Part shown: one piece after another, positions 13,025 through 22,664 of the stretch
How the letters are laid out: each line of letters opens with the position of its first letter
Position numbering within the stretch: position 1 is the first letter of the stretch
NCBI GenBank assembly: GCA_012934845.2
Contig: WNNJ02000357.1
Span: 55,709-119,708, forward strand
Reading direction: 5' to 3'
Source of the DNA: Pomphorhynchus laevis
Lineage: Eukaryota; Acanthocephala; Palaeacanthocephala; Echinorhynchida; Pomphorhynchidae
Length of the DNA stretch: 64,000 nucleotides
The notes under the pieces: model-generated
The model's database searches: none
Seen by the model: the letters and a program-made list of their open reading frames with translations, nothing else
What the model was told of the DNA's origin: nothing
Made by a program: the position numbers and the translations under genes

Positions 13025-13490
13025 TTAGCACGTAACATCTAGAGTTTTAAATCCTAGAGTCATCAGATATATCTTCAATATACGCCTAAAAGCTATTCAT
13101 TGAGTAAAAGTAATTGCACGAATTTAATCATAGAGACAACAAAGCGATACCGCTTACTTCAATAACTATGTGGCAGCAACAACTTCAAAGCCGGCAATAC
13201 TTTTTGCAATAACTGTGTAGTCGCAGCAGCTTCAAAGGGGCGAGGGATCCAAACTTTCTATTACACCATTCTTGATCTCATCATTCGTTGCAACATAAAT
13301 CAGCCAGGTATGCGGACCTTCTCCGAACCCTTGTAAGCCAGCGGTTAGTTGTATGCGATCAGCCGAAGATGTAAAACTTGTCTTACAATGCCATCTACTT
13401 CCACAGCGTTTTCCGAAACTATCCTTGTTACAGTATCTTAAATCTACAATTACGTACACCGTGCATTGCTAGCTTAACCAGGACCTGTTG
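13025..13490. repeat. Short degenerate duplication and unassigned sequence 3' of the PLE
   Basis: Two related tracts of about 40 bases, near 13163-13200 and 13208-13248, share CAATAACT.TGTGG/AGTC.GCAGCA.CTTCAAAG, making a short degenerate tandem duplication. A 75-codon antisense frame (13232-13459) has no recognised motif. The stretch lies directly 3' of PLE P2 and may be part of its tail. Confidence 0.3.
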
Positions 13491-13503
13491 TCCAACCTCA
13501 TAA

Positions 13504-13968
13504 TCACATGATACGATCTGGTTTGTTTCTTTCACTTGCACGGATGACGTCATTCATACTGAAATGTGTATGTCGATGGTAATTATAGATAGATACGTCA
13601 TTAAGACCGAATGGATCATCAATCGCGAAACGTCCAATCGCTTGCATTTCAGCCCGTTTTCTTTCTTCTTGAGACTGAAATCCTCTTTCGAATAATATAT
13701 AATGGAACGCGTGACCTGTTTCTATCGTGCATTTTACTACCGCGTCCGCTGCGAGTCTTCCTGCTCGTGTATCAGCTCTTCTGTTGTTCAAGCGCATACT
13801 GAACATGCGACCAGTTTCACCAATATATTGGGCTCCGCATTCGTTACAATTCGCGCAGTAGAGAACATTGTTCGTTTTGCAGTCTAAAGATTTTCTTATG
13901 CAAACACAAACTTCATTCGAATTACTTTTAAGATGCTGCATTCTTTTATGCTTTCGCAAGTCTTGCAT
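13504..13968 (-). pseudogene. P2 GIY-YIG endonuclease domain
   Basis: 154 residues holding the PLE-type nuclease: CANCNECGAQYIGETGR gives the zinc-linked C..C plus the Y-I-G box, followed by LNNRRADTRAGR and a late acidic stretch (ERGFQSQEERKRAE). In PLEs this nuclease nicks the target to prime reverse transcription. It is preceded by the connector GCKCCMRPRCKTCES in an overlapping frame at 13896-14162. Confidence 0.8.
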
Positions 13969-14225
13969 CTAGGTCTCATACAGCACTTACAACCACTTAG
14001 TGGTGAAGGTAATTTTCTAGATAGGCGAGATCTTGTAAGACTATGCGATAACTTGACAGGAATCGTAAAAAGTACTCTATATTTAATCCGAGTCCCGACC
14101 ATACTTAGGAGATTATTGACGTCTCTTGACATTGTTTCAATATCCTTTCTTAATCCTGTCAACGGTGGATGAAATGGAACTATTACAGAGTGACATGCGT
14201 CCGAATGTTTCGTATTTGTGTGTTG

Positions 14226-15179
14226 TTAAAATTTTCGCCTATTACTGGCACGATTAATTTGTTTTAATATAGTTCTGCTTTCGTACCCTCTACCGACTAG
14301 CGTTGATGTCAAGTCGCACATGCACTTTTCAAAATCTACATCCTCATCACAATTCCTACTTATTCTCAGGGCTTCATCGAAAATCATTCCTCTCTTCATA
14401 CTAGTTGACTCTTTGCGGTAAAACCGAGTTACGATCTTCGGACCCTTGACGAATACTTCTAGGTCGAGAAAACGAGCACTAGTTCCAACCGAGGATGTAA
14501 GTTGTAAAGGACCTAGCTTAGTGATGTAAGTAGTGAATGGGATAGTTGAAGTTAAGCCACCTTTCCAAACGATAAAGATATCATCTATATATCGTATGTA
14601 TTCGAGGATATGGTTCTTATATTTCTTGCACAAGTTACGCTTGAGCCATCCCATATAAATGATTGCATAGGCTGGGGCAACAGGACTTCCCATCGCAGTT
14701 CCGGTTTGTTGATGATATATTATGTTGTTAAACTGTAGGTAGTTCTCTTTTAGTACGAGTCCTAGCGCCTCAGAGATGAAATACATTTGTATATTCGAAA
14801 AGCCAACTTCTTTCATTGTATCACTTACGGCCTTTAGGCCTTCATCATGAGGAATACTTGTATATAAGCTAGAAACATCCGCTATTATAAGACTCGTTGG
14901 CCCTTCTAGATGGAAATTTGCTAGACTTTGTTTGGCTTGCCACGAATTCTTGACATATGACGGTGTTGACTCCGCGAGTGGCATCAACTGTGCGTGTAAG
15001 TATCTAGAAAGATGTTCAGTTATCGTTCCAAAACAGCTTACTACTGGCCTTCCAATAAATGGTCTCTCAGTCTTATGTACTTTAGGAAGGAGATAGAAAA
15101 CGCCCGGTTTCGGTTGCGGGACAATGAGTTCGGATACTTCATTAGCTTGCAGCGATTTTTTCGATACAGCAGTAAACAA
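14226..15179 (-). pseudogene. P2 reverse transcriptase domain
   Basis: 317 open residues cover most of the RT. Visible are the fingers motif VFYLLPKVHK with GRPVVSCFG, catalytic motif A ADVSSLYTSIPH, motif B TGTAMGSPVAPAYA and motif C RYIDDIF, all typical of Penelope-like RT. The start shown is only the first Met; the domain really begins further upstream (15461-15207). Confidence 0.9.
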
Positions 15180-15607
15180 AAAGTCTTTTACCGCTTTGGA
15201 CGCTTTTTAAAGTTGAGTTATATTTGAGACTTCGTAAATTGGGGGTTGTAGCTGTCTATTAGCTTCGGAGATATACTCAGTCTTACTCCAAATAACCGCT
15301 TGTGAGCCCTTATCTGCACGTTTGATTACATAGTTTTTGTTGCTGTGCAGTTCTTTTAGAGCTTGTTGAAGGTGCCTGGGCAAGTTGCATGAGTGTTTGT
15401 TTATACCACCCTTCTTGATATAAGGATTCCAGATACGTCTGGCGAATAGTGTGTTAAACATCGGTTTTCGGATTCAGCTATTGGTTGTATCATTTTTGAT
15501 GCAACGTTTTGCAATTGTGTGGCAAGAGAGAAGCGATCCACTCTTGTATTGCTGAATATCCTAGACCCAGCTGGAGGAGTTCTTCCTGCTTCTCGGTAAG
15601 TGTGATA

Positions 15608-16105
15608 TCAGTAGTGTTCTATCTTCTTTTGAGCGTATGTCGGAATAAAACGTGGACGTAGTGGTTTTACTCGCCGATTTGGATAGAGTTGGAGGTTTCT
15701 AAGTTGTTCGGTATACACTGTTCGTTTTGTCCACCGTGAAAGCCTAGATACTTTTATTTTTAAGCAACGATCGTAAACATCATAATCGATTGAATATTGA
15801 CTGCTATTGTAAAGGTGAATGTAGTGTCGACGTAAGATTGCTGTAAGCCGCATGCTACAATTAAACAATGCTCGATTCCATTCATTTTCTATCTTATTGC
15901 GATATTGAACGTTGACAAATTTCCAATTGACTGTCATGGATTTTCGTAATTTCAGGCCTTTCGGTTGTATCCGATTTTGTGTACAAAAATTGAGAAATTG
16001 TGCGGGTGCTAGGATTGCAGACCTCTGCTGGGAATTGAGCGGGATCCGATTCAGGATACGGGAATTTGTAGGTTGTGATTGAATAAACCGTTGTTCAGGA
16101 TCCAT
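15608..16105 (-). pseudogene. P2 N-terminal region
   Basis: 165 basic residues with no known fold but in the right place and strand for the N-terminal extension of a PLE protein. It includes RRHYIHLYNSSQYSIDYDVY and a proline/arginine tail RVKPLRPRFIP. Frames upstream to about 16430 continue the coding-like sequence (DDPDCLDLECDGSKQRQL), so the protein was longer. Confidence 0.5.
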
Positions 16106-16646
16106 ATAGGATACGTGGTATCTAATAAATGATTGTCAATACGCCGAACGCTCAGCAAAAAAGGAAAACTCGGATCCCGCTCCTAATTAATTCTTAATCA
16201 AGAATTGATTCAAATGTTATGTCTTCTTGCGTAGGGCGTCGTCCGTGTGTTTCTCGGGTTGCCCGGAAAGCTGTCGTTGTTTGCTGCCATCGCATTCAAG
16301 ATCAAGACAATCTGGGTCATCATCGTTTGATAAAGCAGGATATACGGTAGTTACGCCCTCTGACATTGATGTCAGCATGGGTAGTGTACATTCACTCTAT
16401 GTTCCTCGTCGGGATAAGATGACGTTGACCTGATCCGACAATCTATGATGCTTGCGTTGCATCGAATTGTGTAGAAAGTGTGGATTCCCGTATCGCGTGT
16501 TACGAAGTTTTAGGGTCTGTATAATGCTGTACAACCTTCTGATATCCATCTCTGTCTTCAGAATCCATTTACTTTAGCAGTAAAGAAAATGTTTTATAAT
16601 TTATTAAGCCCATTAATAAATTAAGTCCTATTCAAAAACTTAATCA

Positions 16647-16931
16647 TTAAAACCTCGCCGCTAGATCTCTCAAGAGGTTTAAACGAGTATCTTCAATGAT
16701 CTTGCATATGCGATTACTTCTGAATCCGATGTCAATCAAATCTTGATCGTTGTAGAATTCTCTACAAACCAAACAATCGTAAATCTGATTGTGAAGTGAA
16801 CCGGCAATGATATTCGGCGCGAACGGTGGGAGTAGTACACCTGCGAAACGAACTCCTCCCTTCCAGAGAACGACATCCATGAATATGCTGCTATCCAAAC
16901 ATTGTTGAATCGTAATCAGATGTCGTGGCAA
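16647..16931 (-). other. Unrecognised 94-codon ORF
   Basis: Encodes MPRHLITIQQCLDSSIFMDV and then GVRFAGVLLPPFAPNI, CLVCREFYNDQDLIDIGF. The pair CLVC is the only cysteine motif. No family is recognised. It sits between the 5' end of PLE P2 and the mariner-type fragment, antisense to the host gene. Confidence 0.25.
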
Positions 16932-17382
16932 TTAGAGTGGATTTTCTTTCTTTAATTCTTTTAGTAATATCAGTCAATTTCAGAGATACTCCAATCTTTC
17001 ACTAAAGTCCAAATTTGCAAAATCGTAGAATAGTGGATGCTAGGGCATTTATATTAAGTGATTGATGTCATGTGGCATCCAAGGTCAATGCCAATCGATA
17101 AAACTCATTCAACGTAGAAAGTTCCTATTTTCAACGTCAAATTGTAGGGTGTGTAGAACGTCGTCTTAATATATTACTATATCAGGTGGCAGGTTAGGAG
17201 ATATCACTCTAACTCTGGAAATCACAGTAGCATCTATAGCCGCATGGTCATCTTGCTGTAAGTCGTGATTCTTATATACAGAGTCTTTCAAGTTCGAGTT
17301 TATTTTTAAAATTGGAATTAAACACACATTGTGAAAGAAAAATCATATAATTTTTGTCGATGTATAGTACACGCTCTACAAT

Positions 17383-17640
17383 TTAGGAATGATAAACGAT
17401 ATCGTGTAAATGCCCACCGCGGGAACGCTTACAGACGTCAATCCTTTTGCCGAAATTTTGAATTACATTTTGGCATATTTGTGGTTCTATATCCTTAATT
17501 TCGCGTCGAATGTTGTCTTTTAGTGCTTCAATTGATTCTGGTTTGTTAGCATAAACCATGTCTTTAAGAAGGCCCCACAGAAAAAAAATCCAAAAGTGTT
17601 AAATCCGGAGATCTCAGGGGCCAATTTGCGCCTGCATTTC
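17383..17640 (-). pseudogene. C-terminal end of a Tc1/mariner-type transposase
   Basis: Translated leftward this reads WPLRSPDLTLLDFF, then after a one-base slip FLWGLLKDMVYANKPESIEA, then NIRREIKDIEPQICQNVIQ and a tail RSRGGHLHDIVYHS before the stop at 17383. The SPDLT.LDFFLWG.LK box, the NKP segment and the RSRGGHL.D ending are characteristic of the DDE/D end of IS630-Tc1-mariner transposases common in arthropods and other invertebrates. The rest of the transposon was not found, so this is a short fossil of a DNA transposon. Confidence 0.8.
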
Positions 17641-17735
17641 CGGTATTTAGACCGGATATTTAATAAGCAATTTTCGTATACTTCGCGTTTCGTTCTGTAA
17701 GATAAATCCGTATATGGCAGGCCTGGTGAATAAGT

Positions 17736-18326
17736 TCATGGTAAATCAGGCGTATCTTTTATATCATACGGATGAATTAACTTTGCTGTAGCATGATGTA
17801 TATCAAACATGAGCTTTACATCATTGAACGCTTGATTCCAAAGATCTGTATCGACTGATTTCGATTCATCTATTTTATCAAACGGAATCACCTCTGTATA
17901 TATAGCTTCATCAGTTACATTCGCTCTTTTAAAAGTACGTTCCATATGCTCGTAATCCGATTTGCTAATAATATTCTGGTCAGCTGAAAGTATAAAGTAC
18001 TTTGCAATTCTTGATCTATTAGGTTTTCCGTAAAAGAATGATCTTTTCTTAGGCTGGCAAAGACATTTAAAACTTTTTGTTTTATATATTGTAGGCGTCT
18101 TGAAACAATCATTTGACGCGTTTTCAAAAACCAAATCTGTATATGTATACAAATCTGGAACTTCCAATTCGGCAAATCTCGACGGGTAGTTGCTTCTATA
18201 ATTATTATTATATACAAACGAAGTACCTTCCCTGCACCACTTAGGATTTTCCTGAAACTCGTAAATTATATCATCAATGTTCATTTTGATAATATTTGTG
18301 CACTGGTGTATATAAAATTCGGACAC
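17736..18326 (-). CDS. Intact orphan ORF, 196 codons, function unknown
   Basis: The longest uninterrupted frame in the animal part that is not an obvious transposon gene. The more likely start is the internal Met (MNIDDIIYEFQENPKWCREG, codon 15), since the first Met lies almost in the flanking hairpin. The product is hydrophilic, with no signal peptide or membrane segment and one CLCQPKK cluster. I recognise no family. It lies directly 5' of the mariner-type fragment and is followed upstream by an 11-bp hairpin (18344-18370). It is antisense to the host gene. It could belong to an unidentified transposon or be a recently arrived gene. Confidence 0.4.
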   Translation of the reverse strand: MSEFYIHQCTNIIKMNIDDIIYEFQENPKWCREGTSFVYNNNYRSNYPSRFAELEVPDLYTYTDLVFENASNDCFKTPTIYKTKSFKCLCQPKKRSFFYGKPNRSRIAKYFILSADQNIISKSDYEHMERTFKRANVTDEAIYTEVIPFDKIDESKSVDTDLWNQAFNDVKLMFDIHHATAKLIHPYDIKDTPDLP

Positions 18327-18343
18327 GCGGGCTGAACGCCTCT

Positions 18344-18370
18344 ACCATTCGGCCCACGTGGCCGAATGGT
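18344..18370. repeat. Perfect 11-bp hairpin
   Basis: ACCATTCGGCC and GGCCGAATGGT form a perfect stem around the loop CACGT. It lies 18 bases beyond the start of the orphan ORF. Confidence 0.7.
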
Positions 18371-18419
18371 GGTGGCGTGTGCATTGCAAACTCTATGTAC
18401 GGGGTTCAAACTCATTAGT

Positions 18420-18920
18420 TTAAAAAACCTACAATTTAAAAAAATCATTATTTAAAAAACAAAAACAGAAATTTAATGTAAAACATAAAACTCGTCATTT
18501 GAAACGAAACACAATTCAACGTAAATGGGATAAAATTCATTATTTCAAACACAACAACAAACATACTAAGATTTAAATTTAAACTAACTTACTACTTAAT
18601 AAAGAAATATAAACGAAATATATTTAAAATATTTGGAAATAACTCAATATCCGGTTTATTATTGATCATTAATCTATTTTTTTGCATACAAATACATGTA
18701 TTTTTCATTCTAAAATGTTACTTTCAACTGGGAATATTTAACTTCAATCAAAACCAATTTTGTGATCACTATTTAATGCAGCTTTTTATTTCTCTTTAGC
18801 TCAAACTTATCAAAGATCTTAATTCTAAAACTAATATTTCGTTTAAATATTTATTTGGTTTTTTAACGAATAAGTAATTCTGTAGATTGAATGGTGTCGT
18901 TAATATAAAGTGTACATTAG
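18420..18920. other. AT-rich intronic sequence, nothing recognised
   Basis: A-rich and T-rich tracts without coding or RNA signals. It ends where the tandem array begins. Confidence 0.5.
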
Positions 18921-19601
18921 ATTCAGACCGGACAGCACGTGTTGGATCGCTCCTTCCTTCATCAATTTCCTAAGGTTTATGAACAAGCAGAACATGCTTG
19001 AATTTTGCAGTATCAGAAAGTACGAACAAAAGCTCTAGCGCAAATGCTAAACTATGTGACTTCACATATAGTCTATTCATAGGCTAAATGAATACTGCAC
19101 CAATAAGTTATGCTTTGTTTATCTGAAATAAATCTTAAAGAATTGACTTTACGTTTTTATTATTACGCACGAACGGGAAAGTTTAAACTGGTATACTTTT
19201 TACAACTTTCGATGGTAAGCTTTACGAGGAAAGCGCTTACCACAGACGTCTAGCTCTAACGGGGGCGATTCGATCAGTGTTGCTCTGTAGCTACACAACT
19301 TTGACATTGCTTGATCCTTAGTAAACCTCTAAAAATAAATCACAAAGAACACGCTCCTATGCATGTTACCATTCCTACTTCTGGTACGATTTGCAAAAAG
19401 CGTGACTTCACAAAACAGCACGTATGATATCGCTACTTTCTTCATTAATTTACTAAGGTTGCTAAACAAGCAAGACATGATTCAATTATGCCGTTCCAGA
19501 ATCACGAACTAATTCTCGAGCGCAATTGCTAACATACGTCACTCTACATATTGTAGCTAGATGAATAAAGCAGCAATTTTTGACGCTTTATCTGAAATAA
19601 T

Positions 19602-20737
19602 GGATCTATGGGAAAAGTTCCTACAAAATGATATCAGTAGGAAAAATTCCCTCGTTGAGGGAACTTTTCCCGTTACTTGATAAAATCATAAAAAAACTAA
19701 TTAGATAATACATGAAAAAAATAAATGTTTTAATTTCTTATATTGATTAGTTTCCAAATTTTTAAAAACCTTTGCTCGTTATTATTAAATTTCTATACAA
19801 ATTCTTCTAAAAAAACTCCGGTATTTTATGAGTAGCAACACGTTTTCGTCTTTTTTTATCACTAAATTAAGTTCATTATTAAAAGATTCTACTGCCTGTG
19901 TATTTACGCCAGTGTCTTGATTGATAAATTCATATTTATGACATACTGTGTCGTTAACATATCCAATACTATTCAATCTTCCGTACGATTTATGTTCGTC
20001 GGTCCAAATGATACTTTCCCCTTTAACATGTTGACAAATGATTGGTATTATTGTATTTGCGGATTTATTTTCAATTACACACGCAAATGCTCTTGCGATA
20101 CATGTGTCATATTCAACAATGCATAATGCATCGGTCTTATTCCTAGGAGCTCGACCTCGATGGCCCTTAATCTTGTGATTTAACGCGGTTTCGTCTGCTT
20201 GTACTATTTTACCAGGCCCACCGAATTTTATTTCATCCTTGTCATATTTTTTAATTAGAAGTAGTAGCTTTTGTATTATATTTTATAGGTTTTATAATCT
20301 ATTTCCATTTCTTTAATTATAATAGATTGTGGGATATTACTTGACCATTTTATAATAACTTGAAGCACATCAAGAAAAGGCAAATATAAGTTTTCGAAAA
20401 AGCTATCTTTTCGTATAGAAATCATCTTTCTATATACTGTACAATCTGTATTGATACACTGCCATGCAGACTTTTCTTTAACTTTCTTATATTTCTTCTT
20501 TACCAGGCCACGGCTACACTTTTCACATATTCTACCACTTAAAAGAAGATTGTTATAAGACAAGAACTTAATTATTGTATCATCGTTCATTCCTATCAAT
20601 TCACGTTCAAATATATTCATACTCATGAGGGGTTACAAAAAAAACTTTTTTTATAATTTTTGAAGAGGGGAAAAGTTCCCACAATCTGATATCAGTGGGA
20701 AAAGTTCCCTAAATAAGGGAACTTTTCCCACTGATCC
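19602..20737 (-). mobile_element. Merlin-type (ISXO2/IS1016-like) DNA transposon, 1136 bp
   Basis: The ends are inverted repeats: GGATCTATGGGAAAAGTTCC on the left and, reversed, GGATCAGTGGGAAAAGTTCC on the right (18 of 20 match). Each end also contains a second palindromic GGGAACTTTTCCC block. The flanks GAAATAAT (19594-19601) and GAAACAAT (20738-20745) look like an 8-bp target duplication with one difference, as expected for Merlin. The single gene inside encodes an ISXO2-type transposase. The element sits inside a unit of the tandem array, so it is younger than the array. Confidence 0.85.
19785..20626 (-). pseudogene. Merlin transposase, one frameshift
   Basis: The first frame (20626-20276) has a zinc-ribbon-like head, CEKCSRG and WQCINTDCTVYRKMIS, as in ISXO2-like transposases. 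Near 20285 the frame shifts by one, and the second frame runs on without a stop through KFGGPGKIVQADETALNHK, IIWTDEHKSYGRL and NTQAVESFNNEL to 19785. These supply the DDE-type triad: D of ADET, D of TDEH and E of VESF. Together about 280 residues, a normal Merlin length. One slip in an otherwise open gene implies a fairly young insertion. Confidence 0.85.
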
Positions 20738-21951
20738 GAAACAATTGTCATTGTTTTTTTTAATTTTCGCACAAATGGGAAAGTTTAACCTTGCATGTCA
20801 TTTTTCAACGTTTGTCGGTATGCTTTATCTGGAAAGCGCCTACCACATAAGTTTTGCCACCATTGTGACGTTTCGACCTTAGACTACACGAGACACCGAC
20901 GGCTTCCAGTTCTACGTCTGGTACGATTTGCAATAAGAGTGGCCTCACAGTACAGCACGTGTGTTATCGCTACTTCCTTCATCAATTTACTAAGGTTGCT
21001 GAACAAGCAATACGTGCTTAAATTTAGCTAAAGCAGAAAGCACTATCAAAATCTCCAGCGCAGATGTTAAACTACGTAACTCCACATATAGTGGCTAAAT
21101 AAATAGAGCAGCAATTGGTTGCGATTTATAAATCTGAAATAATTCTTAGAGAATTGACTGTACTTTTTTAGTATTACGAACGAACTGAAAAGTTTACACC
21201 GCCATGTTTTTTACAACTTTCTTTGTAAAGCATTACCCGTAATTAGCTAACTATACAGGTTTAGCCTATAATTGAGCGTTTCGAAATTTGTCTACTTATC
21301 ATTACGGGGTGGTCTAATTAGTGTGGCTCTGTAGCTACACAACCTTGACAATTCATGATTATTAGTAAACCTCTAAAAGTAAATCACAAAGAACACTCTC
21401 TTCTGCCTGTTAACAGCCCTACTTCTTGTATGATTTGCAATGAGAATAACTTCACAGGACAGCATGTGTGCTATCATTCGTTCCTTCATCAATTTCCTAA
21501 GGTTTCTGAACAAGCAACACATGCTTGAATTTTGCAGTATCAGAAAGTACGAACAAAAGCTCTAGCGCAAATGCTAAACTATGTGACTTCACATATAGTC
21601 TATTCAGAGGCTAAATGAATACTGCACAAAATAGTTATGCTTTGTTTATCTGAAATAAATCTTAAAGAATTCACTTTACGTTTTTATTACGCACGAACGG
21701 GAAAGTTTAAACCTGTATACGTTTTCACAATCTTTGTCGCGATACTTATCTGAAATGCGCCTACTACAGACTCGTAGCACAAAGAAGACGTTTTTACTTT
21801 GGTCTACTTATCACTACAGGGTGGTATCATCAATATGACTATGTAGCTACACAACTTTGACAGTACTTGGTTCTTAAATACTTAGTTCTTAGTATTTAGT
21901 ACTTAGGTACTTAGTTTTTAGGGCTTGGTTCTTTAGTACTTGGTTTTTAGG

Positions 21952-21977
21952 TTTGCTCGTGCGCAAGCACGAGCAAA
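21952..21977. repeat. Perfect 11-bp hairpin with GCAA loop
   Basis: TTTGCTCGTGC and GCACGAGCAAA flank the tetraloop GCAA. It terminates a low-complexity run (21865-21950) built from variants of CTTAGTACTTGG inserted in one array unit. Confidence 0.75.
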
Positions 21978-22664
21978 AGCTCTAGCGCAGGTGCTAAACT
22001 ACGTAGCTCCACATATACTGGCTAAATGAATAAAGCAGCAATTGGTGACGCTTTCTTAATCTGAAATAAATCTTAAAGAATTGGCAGTACTTTTCAAGAA
22101 TTACGCACAAACGGGAATGTTTAAACCTGTATGCTATTGTACAACATTTGTCGAAAGGATTTACCCGGTATGCACATACTACAGGCGCTTGGCCCCCAAA
22201 TCTGGCGTTTCGACCTTAGTCTAGTCATCACTACGAGCCGGTATCATCAGTGTATCCTTATAGCTACACAAAATCGACAGTATTTGATTATTTGTAAACA
22301 TCTGGAGGTAAATCGCAAAGAATACGCTACTGTGCCTGTTTTCAGTCCCACATATGGTACGAATTGCAATAAGAGCGGCTTCACGGCACAGCACGATTAC
22401 TATCGCTACCTCCTTTATCAATTTACTAAGGTCGCTGAGCAAGCAACACATGCTTAAATATTGCTTAAGCAGAAATCACGAGAAAAAGCTCAAAAGCTAC
22501 AGTGCATATGCTAAACTAAGTCACTCCACATATAATGGCTAAAGGAATACAGCAACAATTGGTCGCTTTATTAATCTAAATTTTTTTGTATTAAGCACTA
22601 ACGAGAAAGTTTAAACCTGCATGCTATTTTACAAACTTCGTCGCGAAGCTGTTCGGGAAAGCGC

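Larger units (their letters stand above)
13490..16440 (-). mobile_element. Penelope-like retroelement P2 (most complete copy, broken)
   Basis: A PLE reading leftward. In order it has an N-terminal region (about 16430-15600, basic, including QPKGLKLRKSMTVNWKFVN), an RT linker (15461-15207, with KRADKGSQAVIW), a reverse transcriptase (15179-14226), a cysteine-rich connector (14162-13896, GCKCCMRPRCKTC) and a GIY-YIG nuclease (13968-13504). PLEs use this RT plus nuclease pair for target-primed insertion, and their RT is related to telomerase. The parts are in several frames, so the copy is inactive, but every expected domain is still legible. It is antisense to the host gene. Confidence 0.9.

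Noticed and set aside
18358-18416. tRNA-like stretch with an A-box-like TGGCCGAATGG and a B-box-like GGTTCAAACTC.
   Set aside because: The acceptor stem does not close and the anticodon arm does not pair. At best it is a decayed tRNA-derived SINE head.
20795-22457. Open frames at 20795-21031 and 22131-22457.
   Set aside because: They fall in array units and are not preserved in the other units.
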